Positions 12,299-24,029 of a stretch of 64,000 nucleotides of DNA are shown piece by piece. The DNA is from Hanleya hanleyi (Eukaryota > Mollusca > Polyplacophora > Lepidopleurida > Hanleyidae): contig JAVTVY010056913.1 in NCBI GenBank assembly GCA_036873755.1, positions 1 through 64,000 of the forward strand, in the 5' to 3' direction. The notes beneath the pieces are model-generated. The model did no database searches. It had not been told where the DNA came from and saw only the letters and a list, made by a program, of their open reading frames with translations. Within the stretch, counting starts at the first letter, position 1. Each line of letters opens with the position of its first letter. The position numbers were made by a program, and so were the translations under genes.

Positions 12299-12630
12299 AG
12301 CCACAGCATAATCCCAGAAGTACAGCATATTACCGCATATTCATGCCAAGCGCGAGACTGAAGGGCAGGTTCACGCACAGGCGTTTTTGTTCACAAGAGC
12401 CAGCAACCTCGCCGTCTCGGGCAGATTACTTGTCCTAAAATGCCAAAATTATTCTAACAGCATTTATTATGCATATTTTTTTAACTGTTGATCCGGCACT
12501 CAGCCAAAATAACCTGGCGTTACTCTCTCTCTCGGAAAAAAACGGATGTGCGTGAAACTGCCCTTCAGTCTCACACCAGGCATGAATAGGCGATAATATG
12601 TGGTACTTCTAGGATTACGATGTGGCCCAT
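12299..12630. mobile_element. Fold-back MITE, about 330 bp
   Basis: The 90-bp left arm (from 'agccacagcataatcccag' through 'gagactgaagggcagg') is matched in reverse complement by the right arm ('cctgcccttcagtctc'-like to 'ggattacgatgtggc'), at roughly 85 percent by eye. The short spacer carries no ORF. Intronic. Confidence 0.65.
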
Positions 12631-12679
12631 TTGTCCGTCTGTGACAAAGGCATTGGAAGAGTCATGTTGTGCTACTTAC

Positions 12680-12934
12680 CCTCGTAACATATTCGGACCC
12701 CGGCAATGGTGCCATTGGAGTCAACCATCAAGCTGGAGTTCATCATATCCACTGGATTAGAAGCAAAGAACAGGGTACAGTTTCCACTCGTCGTATTGTA
12801 CATGTAGGCCCAACATTCGTCCCCTCCTGTTTTATTGCCGCAAACATTTTGGCACTCGGTCAAATTGCTTTGGAGAGTGTGATTGCCAGAGAGATGAAAG
12901 GCTTTGTCTGTGTAGTTCTTGAATGTACATTTAC
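12680..12934 (-). CDS. Lectin gene exon 12: PAN/apple-like domain 3
   Basis: 255 bp (85 residues), phase 1 at both ends, acceptor CTGTTGAAG and strong donor GTAAGTAG. The six cysteines are in GKCTFKNYTD, TECQNVCGN, DECWAYMYN, GNCTLFFAS and RICYEG. Several N-glycosylation sequons (NYT, NHT, NTT, NCT, NSS) are present. It is the membrane-proximal module, joined directly to the transmembrane exon. Confidence 0.78.
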
Positions 12935-13398
12935 CTTCAACAGACACGAAGAAATGAACGGACATGTGGTAAACTGCCTAATTATTATATATCAACCTGA
13001 TATTCGCGTCGATGATCTGATATATACAAACGTTCGATCTGATATTCTGTAGCCCTACAGGCTAGTCAATAATCGAAATAATCGGTTTACCTTATTTTAT
13101 TAATCAATACTTGCACTACAGGTTTGACCAAAATAAATGTATCGAAGCTAATTTTCGACAAAGTTTTTAATATTGTCCAATCCGTATCACTGATCAATAT
13201 GTTTTAACCCAAATGCTTTACTCAGTCGACCCAAATGCTTTACTCAGTCGTTATCTAGAGTACACTGCATCCCAGTAGGCTTTGTTCATATGACAACTAC
13301 GAAGATCTGAGTTACACGATGATCATACAGCCACAAACCTCTGGCTAAGCGGAGTTAGAATCCACAAGCATAAGCAAAGCCTATATAAAAATACAAAC
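12935..13398 (-). other. Intron 11 of the lectin gene
   Basis: 464 bp. Contains a short exact tandem (ACCCAAATGCTTTACTCAGTCG, twice at about 13207-13250). Nothing else was seen. Confidence 0.4.
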
Positions 13399-13637
13399 CG
13401 CTCTGATTATTTTCGCAGATAAACTGATATGTTTTCTGACATTTCTTAGTGGTCCATTTCCAATCAGTGGGATGTTCTTTCTGCATAACGCAATGTTCCT
13501 GATTCGGCCGGTCTGGTTCCCCATATCCCCAGTTAGTCCATTGTCCATTCACTACGGTACGGTTACACCCGACGGCCCAACTGAATGTTGTGTTTGAGGG
13601 ATCTAGATTAAACATTCCAATCCAGTACCCCCCGTCT
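13399..13637 (-). CDS. Lectin gene exon 11: CTLD3, C-terminal half
   Basis: 239 bp, phases 2 and 1, bounded by TTCGTCCAG and GTTTGTAT. It encodes DGGYWIGMFNLD, WTNWGYGEPDRPNQEHC and WKWTTKKCQKTYQFICENN. As in CTLD2 the loop motif is EPD and the WND position is replaced (KWTTKKC). N-glycosylation sequons (NTT, NRT) lie in the loop region. Terminal cysteines are conserved. Confidence 0.82.
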
Positions 13638-14933
13638 CTGGACGAACCAAAAAAATCAAATATATAGTTGAGTGCATCAAACGAAACAGCCAATTGCTAT
13701 CTAAATGTTGCCATTTTCAATATAACTAAAACAATCTTGTTTACACATCCGTTTCGCAACAAAAGATTTGAACTAACTTGATCCAATGTACCCTTCCGGT
13801 TGGTACATGCATGTCAATGAAAACAAAGCAATTCATATATACTGTTCACCTCATTTCTATATATGTAGAGATCTATAGAAATGCAACTTTGTTATTCTAT
13901 CTGTCTGTCTGTCTGTCTGATTAAAATGTCTGGTTGTGATTAAATTTTCTGTTCAGCATGGCATGAGTTGCTTTCAACATTCATGCTTTTTTTTTTACTC
14001 GTTCAGGATTCAAATTCGACATGTACGAAATACTTTATTCAGGATATCAGCCGGAAACTGTTATCTGACTGTGCCAACACAAAGACGAAAAGGGGTTTCT
14101 CCAGTACTCATCCATATGGCATCAGGGAAAATTAGAATTTTGAAGCTTTCTTCCATCATCTTGGGTGACAAATATCTAACGAAACACCGCGGTTTTACTT
14201 CAGATATGACAAATTGGTGGCAACGTAATGCTATAGCTAGTATGATCAGCGACCCACTCGCTCCAAAGTTTCGTCAGGGGAAATATTGCAATGCACTGAT
14301 TTCAACGGTGGACATGCACACTAAATGCATGACTGACATCGTTATACACGCATGATGTTCTGTTATCTCATGTATATCAGTAAATCTGTAATATGTTCAT
14401 CGTGTGTTACAATACAATACAGATGGCCGAATTAATCATGCGTTATAGCATCGTTTTAACATTTGCGTGACAAAATTCATTTTTCTTGCAATCGGCCAAC
14501 AGAGGACACATATTGAAGTTCGTCTTCGCATGTGACCTACCCCCTCCGAACCTTTTGAGTAGGTCTAATTCAACTAAATTCTGCTCATGTAAAGTAGTCG
14601 TCTACATTGAAGCTTGTCAAAAATAAATAGTCAACTCTGCAACAATTTTCCACGTGATATACCATCAATATCACCGAGTAACTGTGGTCATTTTTGTAGA
14701 GTTCAGTTTGTTATATACGCTGCAAAAAAAATATGCAGAATTTTTCACAAGCTTCAAAGTAGACGACTAATTAAAATGGATACACTTTTGTACTCTTATA
14801 CCACATGGAATTATGAGCCGTTTTCAAGATATTGGTTAACCTGAGAATTTTGTAGGCGAATCCATTGCATGAATGGAGAGTTCCAGATTTTCCATCGGCT
14901 TGTGACGGAAGTTGAAAGGTTCATTGTACTCAC
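13638..14933 (-). other. Intron 10 of the lectin gene
   Basis: About 1.3 kb, AT-rich, with a (CTGT)n microsatellite at 13901-13918. A 139-codon plus-strand open frame at 13936-14355 has no recognisable domain and is probably chance. Confidence 0.4.
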
Positions 14934-15117
14934 AGTTTGGACTTCCAAGGCTCCTGCTCTCGGAAATATTCCACAATTCTATCTTTATCTGCAGACTCTA
15001 CCATCAACAATCTACTATGTTGCTGTTGACACGCTTTATTCGCCTCGTTCCAGGTAGCTTCGTCCTCGTATAGAGTGAACACTGTCTTGGTTATGGTTCT
15101 CACCAGTGTAGTGGAAT
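14934..15117 (-). CDS. Lectin gene exon 10: CTLD3, N-terminal half
   Basis: 184 bp, entering in phase 1 after CTTCAAAG and leaving in phase 2 before GTGAGT. It encodes TKTVFTLYEDEATW, NEANKACQQQHSRLLMVES, DRIVEYFREQEPWKS. The acceptor has a short pyrimidine tract, but phase and homology to the exons at 54636 and 25411 fix the boundary. It is continued at 13637. Confidence 0.75.
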
Positions 15118-15626
15118 CTTTGAAGTTAAAGTGTATACGACATTACGGTATGCGGTATAATTACAAACCCATCCAATACTGGTTGTCGTGGTAATCACAA
15201 TGACCTAATAACACGAGGGCTCTTAACTCCGGTGATACGATGTCGTACAATAGCCTCCGTTGTACGTTCGGGAGATTATTTATCAAGTTGTCAAAGTATC
15301 TTCAGTTGTCAGTAATTCAAGGTCTTTGCTGCGTCCACATTTGCTGGAGAATTTACGACTGTCACTGAGTCCACAGTTGTGGGAGAATTGAAGGTGTAGT
15401 TGACTCCCCATCTGTCAGAGACTAAGGCTGCTGCTGTGTCCATACTTGCCATATAAGTTAAGGCTGTTATTTCGCCCTCAGTTATCATATAATTTAGGGC
15501 ACTCATTGCATGCACACTTGCCAGAGAATCTCAATTGTCGCAGAATTTGATATCTACTCAGTTACTATGACTTGTTTCTTTTTAGTAACTATTCTTGGCG
15601 ATGTAAAGAGCCATTGTCTTGTCATA

Positions 15627-15912
15627 ATCGTCCATCTGAAGATTTGTCAGGTAGAGTTGAGATATTTGGTACACTATAGCGAATAAAAGGCTTAAGGAAT
15701 AAAGCAAACACGGTTATGTGCTGCACTTATAATCTTTCACAAGATAATAATTTTGGACACAGTTACAGTCACTGATATGGGGAAATGACATAGCCGTATC
15801 CAGATACCTGATTTGGAATTAGACTTTAGTCTGTTAGCCCATTCTACAGCAGATGCACCACAAATAACAAAATGTTCTAGCTCTTGGTGAAATGTTACTT
15901 ATTCTGTCCAAT
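15627..15912. repeat. Direct duplication, copy 1 of 2
   Basis: Runs from 'atcgtccatctgaag' to 'tattctgtccaat' and is nearly identical to 16390-16675, offset by 763 bp. Only a handful of substitutions separate the copies, so the duplication is recent. It is intronic. Confidence 0.85.
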
Positions 15913-16389
15913 GCCGAATAGAATGGCAATGGTTGATTTCAGAGCTAGCAAATTTGTCTGAAGTATCAATGATATCAGTAGACATAACTGAGAACTGTTC
16001 ATAGATTGTCTTTCTAGCTTCTAGCATATTAAAAATGTTGGTTTTGCAATCACGAAAGACGTATATTTTGTTATTCCTGGCCACTGTTATGCTAACAATT
16101 TTATGGCTGCCGACATTGACATGGACCAAACACATGGCCTAGAAATAACACGTATGCAGACAGACACAGCTAACATTTCACGCCCACACAAATGCGAGAA
16201 ACAGCAGATATTCGATATATTATATATACATGTATATTAACATTTGAAAGAACTATATGTGATAGGCGGAATGTTCTAATCTTGACATGTTGTGGCAACA
16301 TATCTTAAAAGAAGACAGACGCAGGTGTTAGTTCGGAACCATTCATTTTGTGTTAATATACCCTTATAACAAAGTAACACTGGGGAGGT

Positions 16390-16675
16390 ATCGTCCATCT
16401 GAAGATTTGTCAGGTAGAGTTGAGATATTTGGTACACTATAGCGAATAAAAGGCTAAAGGAATAAAGCAAACACGGTTATGTGCTACACTTATAATCTTT
16501 CACAAGATAATAATTTTGGACACAGTTACAGTCACTGGTATGGGGAAATGACATAGCCGTATCCAGATACCTGATTTGGAATTATACTTTAGTCTGTTAG
16601 CCCATTCTACAGCAGATGCACCACAGATAACAAAATGTTCTAGCTCTTAGTGAAATATTACTTATTCTGTCCAAT
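16390..16675. repeat. Direct duplication, copy 2 of 2
   Basis: Near-identical to 15627-15912. The 763-bp offset is constant at both ends, so the duplication is ungapped overall. Confidence 0.85.
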
Positions 16676-16770
16676 ATCTTTCGAGGAAAAAGGAAACAAA
16701 GCCTTTTATCCAGTGCAAGACAATAACGAGGGTGGTGAAAAGGCACAACAATTATGAGACCACTTCTCAC

Positions 16771-17652
16771 CTTCGTCAGTTACCGGGATAAACTGTTCAG
16801 CAGTAGTGACGGATTGCTCAGCAGTAGTTGTGTACTTTTTAGCAGTAGTGGTGGACTGTTCTGCAGCAGTGGGGGACTGTTCAGCAGTATTTGTGAGATG
16901 CTCAGCAGTGGTGGTCAACTGTTCAGCGGTAGTGTTGGACTGCTCAGCTGTAGTGATGGAATGTTCGGCAGCAGTGGTGAACTGTCCGGCAGCAGTAGTG
17001 GACTGTTCGGGAGTAGTGATGGACTGTTCAGCAGTATTGGTGGACTGTTCAGCAGTGGTGGTGAACTGTTCAGCAGCAGTGGTAGACTGTCCAGCAGTAG
17101 TGGTGAGCTGCTCAGCAGTAGTGGTGGACTGTACGACAGCAGTGGTGGACTGTTCAACAGTAGTGGTGGATTGTTCGGCAGTAGTGGTGGACCGTTCAGC
17201 AGTAGTGGTGAGCTGCTCAGCAGTAGTGGTGGACTGTACGACAGCAGTGGTGGACTGTTCAACAGTAGTGGTGGATTGTTCGGCAGTAGTGGTGGACCGT
17301 TCAGCAGTAGTGGTGGATTTTTCGGCAGTAGTGGTGGACTGTTCAGCAGTAGTGGTGGATTGTGCGGCAGTAGTGGTGGACTGTTCAGCAGTAGTGGTGG
17401 ATTGTGCGGTAGTAGTGGTGGACTGTTCAGCATTAGTGGTGGATTGTGCGGCAGTAGTGGTGGACTGTTCACCAGTAGTGGTGGATTGTGCGGCAGTAGT
17501 GGTGGACTGTTCAGCAGCGGTGGTCGACCATGATGTCGAAGTTTCTGGACAGGTTAACGCTTCAGAAAAATTTATATCCGGAAAACAGGTGGACAAGGGA
17601 ATGTTACAGTCCACTTTCAGCTCGTCATCTATATCGTCGGTGTTCACGTTAG
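16771..17652 (-). CDS. Lectin gene exon 9: long mucin-like Thr-rich stalk
   Basis: An 882-bp exon (294 residues, phase 1 at both ends) bounded by CTCTTATACAG and GTGAGAAG. After a 47-residue lead-in with three cysteines (VDCNIPLSTCFPD, ALTCPE), it encodes roughly 33 tandem heptads of consensus STTTAEQ, then FIPVTDE. Such Thr/Ser arrays are typical of heavily O-glycosylated, extended stalks. The 21-bp DNA repeat keeps several frames open on both strands, producing spurious ORFs. A 105-bp block (five heptads) is duplicated almost exactly (landmark at 17131 and 17236), indicating recent expansion and likely length polymorphism. Confidence 0.8.
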
Positions 17653-19498
17653 CTGTATAAGAGAGAGAATTAATAGCAGGCTCTGGGCTCAGCATCGTCA
17701 GTTCAAAAAGATTATACAGTTGGTATTTCGTGATTTTATCCCCATTCCCCCTCTGCCCCCAATAGATGTGAAGATGACTTACACGCAAACTAAATGCCAT
17801 GAGCAACAACGTTGAAAAGGGCAACCCTTGTTAGTGTCACGTCTTGCTACTAAAAATGTTCTGTTGATATACTTCGTTTGATTTCCAAATTGTCAACCCT
17901 AGATACAGCCACGTAGAGGTGTGTGTGTGTGTGTGGGAAGGAGTATGTTCTCCCTTTATGCATGGGTTACTGAATTTCTTGAAGGATAATGGTATGTACA
18001 CCTCTTCACATAAATGTCATGGATATATAATTTAGAACTGTTATGATGTGGTGCAGAAATACATTGCTTACGCACAACCTCAGTAACAGTAATCTAATTG
18101 TTCTGAATAGTCGAAGCATCATATCTAGGAGCTAAGGGTTAGGCATACATCGAACTATAATTTTGAAAACAGCGAACGAAGAATTCGGTATCATATCCCT
18201 TCGGAGTGGGGAGGGTTTTGACTTAGTCACTCTAATTGTATTAACAGTTAGCAACACCTCTTTTGACAGAAAAGTCATTACACTTCAGGAAGATAGTTCA
18301 ACATTAGACGATGCCTATGTTCGCTTTACGACCTGAGCTCATGTAAATACATGTAATGCCAATCTGGTGTTATTATAATCGTTTATTTAAAACAAATGAC
18401 ATCGATTCATCATCGATATTCAATAGAACATTATACAGACATCTCCTCGTGACATAAACTGAATTTAATCAACTCTCAACTCTCACCGATTAGATTATTT
18501 TGCTATATGCGCCATTAAATCGATATTATTTGAAAATGATCATGAATTTCAGAGTTAATAGGCAACAGACCATATATGCATGTATCATATTTCCTTCCTG
18601 CAATGCGCAAGTTCTTGTTTTCTTTTTCGATCGTCCGAAGAACGAATATAGTGATAATTATATTACTAAGTGTATTATAAAGGTTCTTTAATAAAATGGG
18701 GTATAAGCAAGTAATCGGTGTGTATTACTTTGCGTTTCATTTCTTTACTTTTCTATGATATTGTGTTAAGAAATAAGGGAGAGAGAGAGAGAGAGAGAGA
18801 GAATTAAGGTTTAACGTCGCATTCAGTGTTAAGAAATAATCAGTTTGCGAGCACCTACTTAGCTATCTACATGTACGATCAGCTGTGGCCGGCTTGCATC
18901 CCACTCAAGCGGATTTCAGTTTTATAATGTTTTATCACGACGGCGCAATAAAAAAGGGACGTAATATCCCAAATATGTATGTATAGGTAAGAAATAACTA
19001 CATGAATATAGCATGGCGAGTAGGCCGATACTGTATATTCGCCTAAAGCGCTTTCACATATTTCGATGTACTACTGTAGGTACACTGTTGTTCTTTGATA
19101 AATCTGACAGCCGATGAAGAGATCTGACACTTTTCAGCTGAACTGATAGATCTGAATGCTTTATATTATACCTGCATAGTACGGAAGCCATAGGTTTCCA
19201 GTCTTTTCCCAAAGATATTAAACAGAATATAAAAGTTCATGTCGCTTACTTTAAAGTTCGATTTTCATTTAAATACGTATAATGCTTGATTGAACACCGT
19301 ATATCGGGTGTTCATTCCTGTCACTGTCTAGCTTCGTCTGTTCGAGATGCATATGTGTAACTGGTATTGCATTTGCGTATAGATAATCCGCCCAATTACC
19401 TTTTCTTATAGACGGGATTACAAGTTCCACTATAAACGGAGTTTGACCCGAACAAATTATTGTTCTATTCCGAGAGCCAGAAGATTTATATATTTTAC
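17653..19498 (-). other. Intron 8 of the lectin gene
   Basis: AT-rich, with a (GT)n tract near 17920-17934 and a (GA)n microsatellite at 18778-18802. No exon or element was recognised. Confidence 0.45.
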
Positions 19499-19807
19499 CT
19501 TGGAAGCACACTCTGACAGAGACTGTAGTTTTTTCGAGTAGTCCTGCAGCTATTTTAGTTACTATCCGTGAACTGGATTTCATCAAATCCAAGGGAGAAG
19601 TGGAAAAGTATAGTGTACATGACCCCGTGTGATGGTTGTCATTGTGGCGGTGCAGCAAGGCCCAACATTGATGCTCAGTGCTGGAGTTAACAGCTGTTCT
19701 GCACTGATCCTGACACGCATTCAAAGATACTTCCGGTGGCGAATTTTCGAAGTAAAGATCGCCTGGCACAATCACGTGCCCAGGATAGTCCTCATACCTA
19801 CAGTCAT
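19499..19807 (-). CDS. Lectin gene exon 8: PAN/apple-like domain 2
   Basis: Bounded by CATTTCATTTCAG and GTAAAATA, 309 bp, phase 1 at both ends (103 residues). The six-cysteine pattern is DDCRYEDYPGH, NACQDQCRT, HQCWALLHRH, GSCTLYFSTS and RVCFQG. It is the same domain as at 29483 and 12934, slightly longer in the loop between CW and C-T-L. It follows CTLD2 directly and precedes the long stalk. Confidence 0.76.
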
Positions 19808-22800
19808 CTGAAATGAAATGATATTTATTCTCTTCAGTAAAAGTGATCATACCATCAAGTATTTTTGATAAATGTCTATTGCTTTGAACGCATGTCAAAT
19901 TTCTCGAATGGTTCTCAAATGTACATTTGCAAAAGGACAAATGTTCGCAAAATCAGAAATTAAAGCAGAGAGTTGTTTAGGTCTCGGAGATAAAACCATG
20001 ATTTTTAAAATTGAAAATTACTGCCGTCAGTCGAAATATTAAGTTATCTAGCCGATAATCGCATTTGCAATCTTCGTTTCTTTCTCTAAACTAACAAAAT
20101 TACAGTTATCAGGTATAGGATATGTCCTACCATGACCTTGACCTTAACGTTTTGCACCGAAGCAGTATATGCCTGTTGAACAATAAAAGGCAACATGGTC
20201 TGACTTAATGATAAACACATTATCCAATGACTTTTTCTTTAATATTCTTACTTTATTTGTGATACAATGAGCAAATGTGTAACATGCTCTTTTTGTTATG
20301 GAAGGATGCATCAAAATTATTTCAGTATCGATCAATTATATATTACAAATTTCTCCAAAAAGATTCTCTTGAATTAATAGACATGAATATGGTGCACTGG
20401 CTCCAAGTGATTGTGCAGAACACTATTTCATTTGTTTGGATGCAGTATATATTATATCATATAGCCATTGTCACCTGCATGCTACAAGAAAAAACAAAAA
20501 GCAAAAAACAACAAATAAATGGTAATTTCGAAGTAAGAGTCGAACGAAGAAAATTTGTTTGGAATGACCAGTTAAACAACGCGTTATAACAGACCACAAC
20601 CGATATTCTATGCCATGTTATGTTGCTTTATCTTTCAAAAGCCCGGGTCATACGATATTGTTGTTATGTAATTGCGGCACATTACTATCACTGCACATGG
20701 ACTATTGAGTTTACCATTCAAAGAAAACGAAAAAGCTATACTTTACAGGTAACATTCTGGCTACAATCGATAACCTTTAACTCCGCGGTTTGACAAAAGT
20801 AGCAAGAGTGAATTCTCAACTGATTGTTTTAGGATAGAGAAATAACAACGCTTGAATAGGCCGGTATAACGGACAATTGCGAAACTGAAATCACCCATAA
20901 CGTCCATTAATCCTCAAAATATCGTTTTCCTTTTTAATGCCATCTTGATTTCTGGCACCAAGGCTTAACAACGAACTACACTGCAAAAAGTGGTTACATG
21001 TTTAACGTTTCATTTTGAGATGGGTAACATGTGAGACGCTTCATAATGCTACATGTTTCACCCTGTTTTCCCATAAAAACATGTCTCAAAGACGTGAGAA
21101 TACAGCTATTTGAGGGTTGTGACATGTTTCAATCGCGTTGCCGTTTCACTATAATGACCCGAATAGCTGTTTGAACATCAAAGCCGAAACACGTACAACC
21201 GAGTCGCAAAAGCGACATGTCTCAAGGAAGACAGTATAAAAGACGGCTAATGTTGTCTGGTGCATGGGAGCACTGGCTTTCAAAATATTATTTCTGGTCT
21301 TTAGCGATCGTGAATATATCTGTCAGTATTGGAAATAAACAGACCGACAAATTTAACTGAATTACTTGGATCGTAATATAACTCTTCCAGGCCTAGGGTA
21401 TTTGACAGTTTGAGGCTTGCCAAGGCCTGGAAAGAGACGCCTCCTCTCCACTAAATATTTTTTCACTCCTTGATTCTTAAAGCCCCCAAAATATATCTTG
21501 GGGTCCGCTCTGCTAGAAAGTGCAGAAATCCAAAAAATTCAATTCTTGAACACTGCGCAGTTACGTCATATTCTAAATATGACTTTTTGGTTGATTTTTC
21601 GTTCAGATTTTCCATTTTGTTGATTTGTGCCAGGTTCTCCGAAGTAAACTACATAGTACATGATCTGATGTGAAATAAAATCGCTCATGCACTCTTTTAT
21701 CCACAAAAAAAAAAAAATCTCGAAGAAAAAGGTAAAACACCACTTTTCTGGTGCCCCACATGATCGCCACTCACCAAACAAATACACAGCAGTGTCGCTA
21801 TAAAAAAAAGGGGGACACTAATGGGGCATCATTGAGGGTTCGCGTTGGGAGAAACAACAACTGTGTTCTTTGTGTGACCAGAGCTACATCCAGTATTTTA
21901 AATGTGTGTAGCACATCAGGATATTTTCTGGACAATACGATTGCTCTATATACGATTACAGCCTTGCGCGGGAATCGGCCATTGTATGACACAAATGACA
22001 CTAAACCATGCAGGCATCTTAATATTTCAAGTTAAATACTACACTACTGTAAATTGGTAAAAACTAGGAAACGCACGTGATGTCATATAGCCAATCAAGA
22101 TAGGAGCTTCCCAACACAGTGCAGCGAGGATTTTTTTTGATGTCAGCCTGTGAGATTTCCAAATATGACAAGTGGTGGTTGTATTGATGTTAATTTCTTT
22201 CGAATAGTCAATCAAAATTGAATTTTAAAGACGTCATACATTGCACTCCTCCCAATATGGATCACGGAATATTTATAGAGATATGACATCATCAAACTCA
22301 TATTCTTATCAGATATTCTGTTTATATGCTCAACCAAGGCAACACGTGTGGTGTTCGACTTGGATATGCGAAAATGAAACCATGAGGAGATAGGGGATAT
22401 TATTTTTTTATCTTTATGGAAATATTGAATATTGTTGGTGTGTAAAACAATTTTCCTCTTTCCTCCCTGGCTGTGACCACTGTTGCGACAACTCGAGACG
22501 AGTCCAGGACTCCGTTATCTTAATAATCATCTGCGATCCGTATTCCATTTCCCGAAACGGAATGAAATTTCAACGGCTCTCATTCGGAGATATTTACCGC
22601 GAGCAGATGAATGAATGATTTTCAAGTTACAGACATTCATGTATCAAAGTCAGCAAGTATGTTCAATATCTGTATGCAAAATAGTACCCCTGTTGAGAGC
22701 TGCTTCCTGTGTGCTGGATTAGGCTGTGTCATGTCAAAAGACCGATGTGGCAACTTGAGTAAATTATTATTTTGGGTAATATCTGAATGTAAATGTACAA

Positions 22801-23814
22801 TTTGGTGTAAATCTGTGACCCAGTTCACCCAAACATGGGCACATTTTTGTCGTGAACAATTTGCACTCCATGATAAATGGGTTCACATCAGGAATTGTGA
22901 TGTCCCGAACATACATCTGTCTGGAATTATCACATTCATTGTTAACCTGAGGAGCAAGCTTGTCTATTGTATATGTTCTTGTCTGTAGCCTATCGCTATT
23001 GTTGGTTTACACCCGAGTTGGACTTTCATCGAAGATAAGAGAATAAAAACTGATGCAAGCTGAATTTAATAAACGATTCATGTATTTCTGTTTCTTTCAC
23101 AGGCGATCTGGCGAATTGATGAAACATGTAATGGGAGACAGACTATTTTGAATCACTTCCAAGTTTGAGACATGTTCGGACACGTTTCGGTTGCGACATG
23201 TCCCAAAAGTTGGGACAAAGTTATGCTTGGGCTTAGACGTTTCATTTGGAACATGTAGTCTGCAGTAACATGTTTCAGATTGACAGATGTGCATACAGCA
23301 CATGTTTCACTGTGCAGGATGTCACATGTTTCAAACGGACACATGTTTAACGACGACATGTCCATATTGAGACATCATTAACACATATGAGGATGACACG
23401 TGTTTCAAATTGAAACATGAAGCCGTTTCCAAATGAAATATGTACGTACTCACATGTCCCAAAAGTTGGGACAAAATCATGTTTCATTTTGAGACGTTAA
23501 ACATGTCGCCAATTTTTACAGTATACAGCTTAGAATAATCTGCAGAGTTATAAACATGATAAAGTAGTTTGACAATACGACAACGGTAAAGAAATGACAC
23601 CTATCATATTAATAAAAAAATTATAAAAAGAATGAGTGTAACAGACGGAGCGAGGTCGCGCGGCAAGCACATGGACGAAGACTTAGACCAATACCAGCCG
23701 CTAATTCCCCAGTCAGAAATGTCAACCGCTGACCAATTTATTGGATTCCTTTAATTTGCAGGACATGCTTCTAGGAATGGTCGAAAACTCAAAGTAATCA
23801 GTCAGTTCACTAAC
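19808..23814 (-). other. Intron 7 of the lectin gene
   Basis: Four kilobases, most of it the inverted-terminal-repeat element at 20977-23525 (listed separately). The 19808-20976 part is AT-rich with no recognised feature. Confidence 0.5.
20977..23525. mobile_element. 2.5-kb inverted-repeat transposon rich in ACATGTTTCA motifs
   Basis: The left end reads TACACTGCAAAAAGTGG and the right end, read on the opposite strand, TATACTGTAAAAATTGG, followed in both by ACATGTTTAACGT. Both subterminal zones (20990-21240 and 23150-23520) are packed with variants of ACATGT(T/C)(T/C)CA in both orientations; the interior is AT-rich, with no recognisable transposase. The paired termini support a non-autonomous DNA transposon. 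No unambiguous target-site duplication was seen. Confidence 0.6.
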
Positions 23815-24029
23815 CTTGCGGATGGTTCTCACAGATGAATTGCAATTTATCATTGCACGGAGATGTAGCCCATTTCATCGACTGGTTGGTGCTCTGAACA
23901 CAGCGATCACTGTCTGGTTCATCAGCATCCCAGTTACTCCAGTTAGCGTTTACGTGTACAGCACAGTCTCCAGACCATCGACGCTCCTGGTCTCGCTCGA
24001 ACATTCCAATCCAATAGCCATCCCCAGAC
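23815..24029 (-). CDS. Lectin gene exon 7: CTLD2, C-terminal half
   Basis: The acceptor CTTTTTTTCAG and donor GTTAGT bound a 215-bp exon in phases 2 and 1. It encodes SGDGYWIGMFERDQE, WSNWDADEPDSDRC and KWATSPCNDKLQFICENHP. The WIG core and terminal cysteines are conserved. The calcium/sugar loop reads EPD instead of EPN or QPD, and the second site (normally WND) reads KWATSPC, so calcium-dependent sugar binding may be weak or altered. Confidence 0.8.

Larger units (their letters stand above)
10514..12679 (-). other. Intron 12 of the lectin gene
   Basis: Contains two small inverted-repeat elements (11531-11764 and 12299-12630, listed separately). The rest is AT-rich, with a G-run at 11441-11450. 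Confidence 0.45.
15118..16770 (-). other. Intron 9 of the lectin gene, with an internal duplication
   Basis: Holds a 286-bp direct duplication (15627-15912 and 16390-16675, listed separately). Around 15300-15540 a degenerate repeat gives a short Thr/Ala-rich frame that may be a decayed stalk-like repeat but has no clear splice sites. Confidence 0.45.

Noticed and set aside
16754..17660. Long plus-strand and alternative-frame ORFs over the Thr-rich exon (Ser/Gly-, Val/Cys- and Pro/Leu-rich)
   Set aside because: They are by-products of a 21-bp repeat that keeps frames open; only the minus-strand STTTAEQ frame is bounded by matching splice sites.
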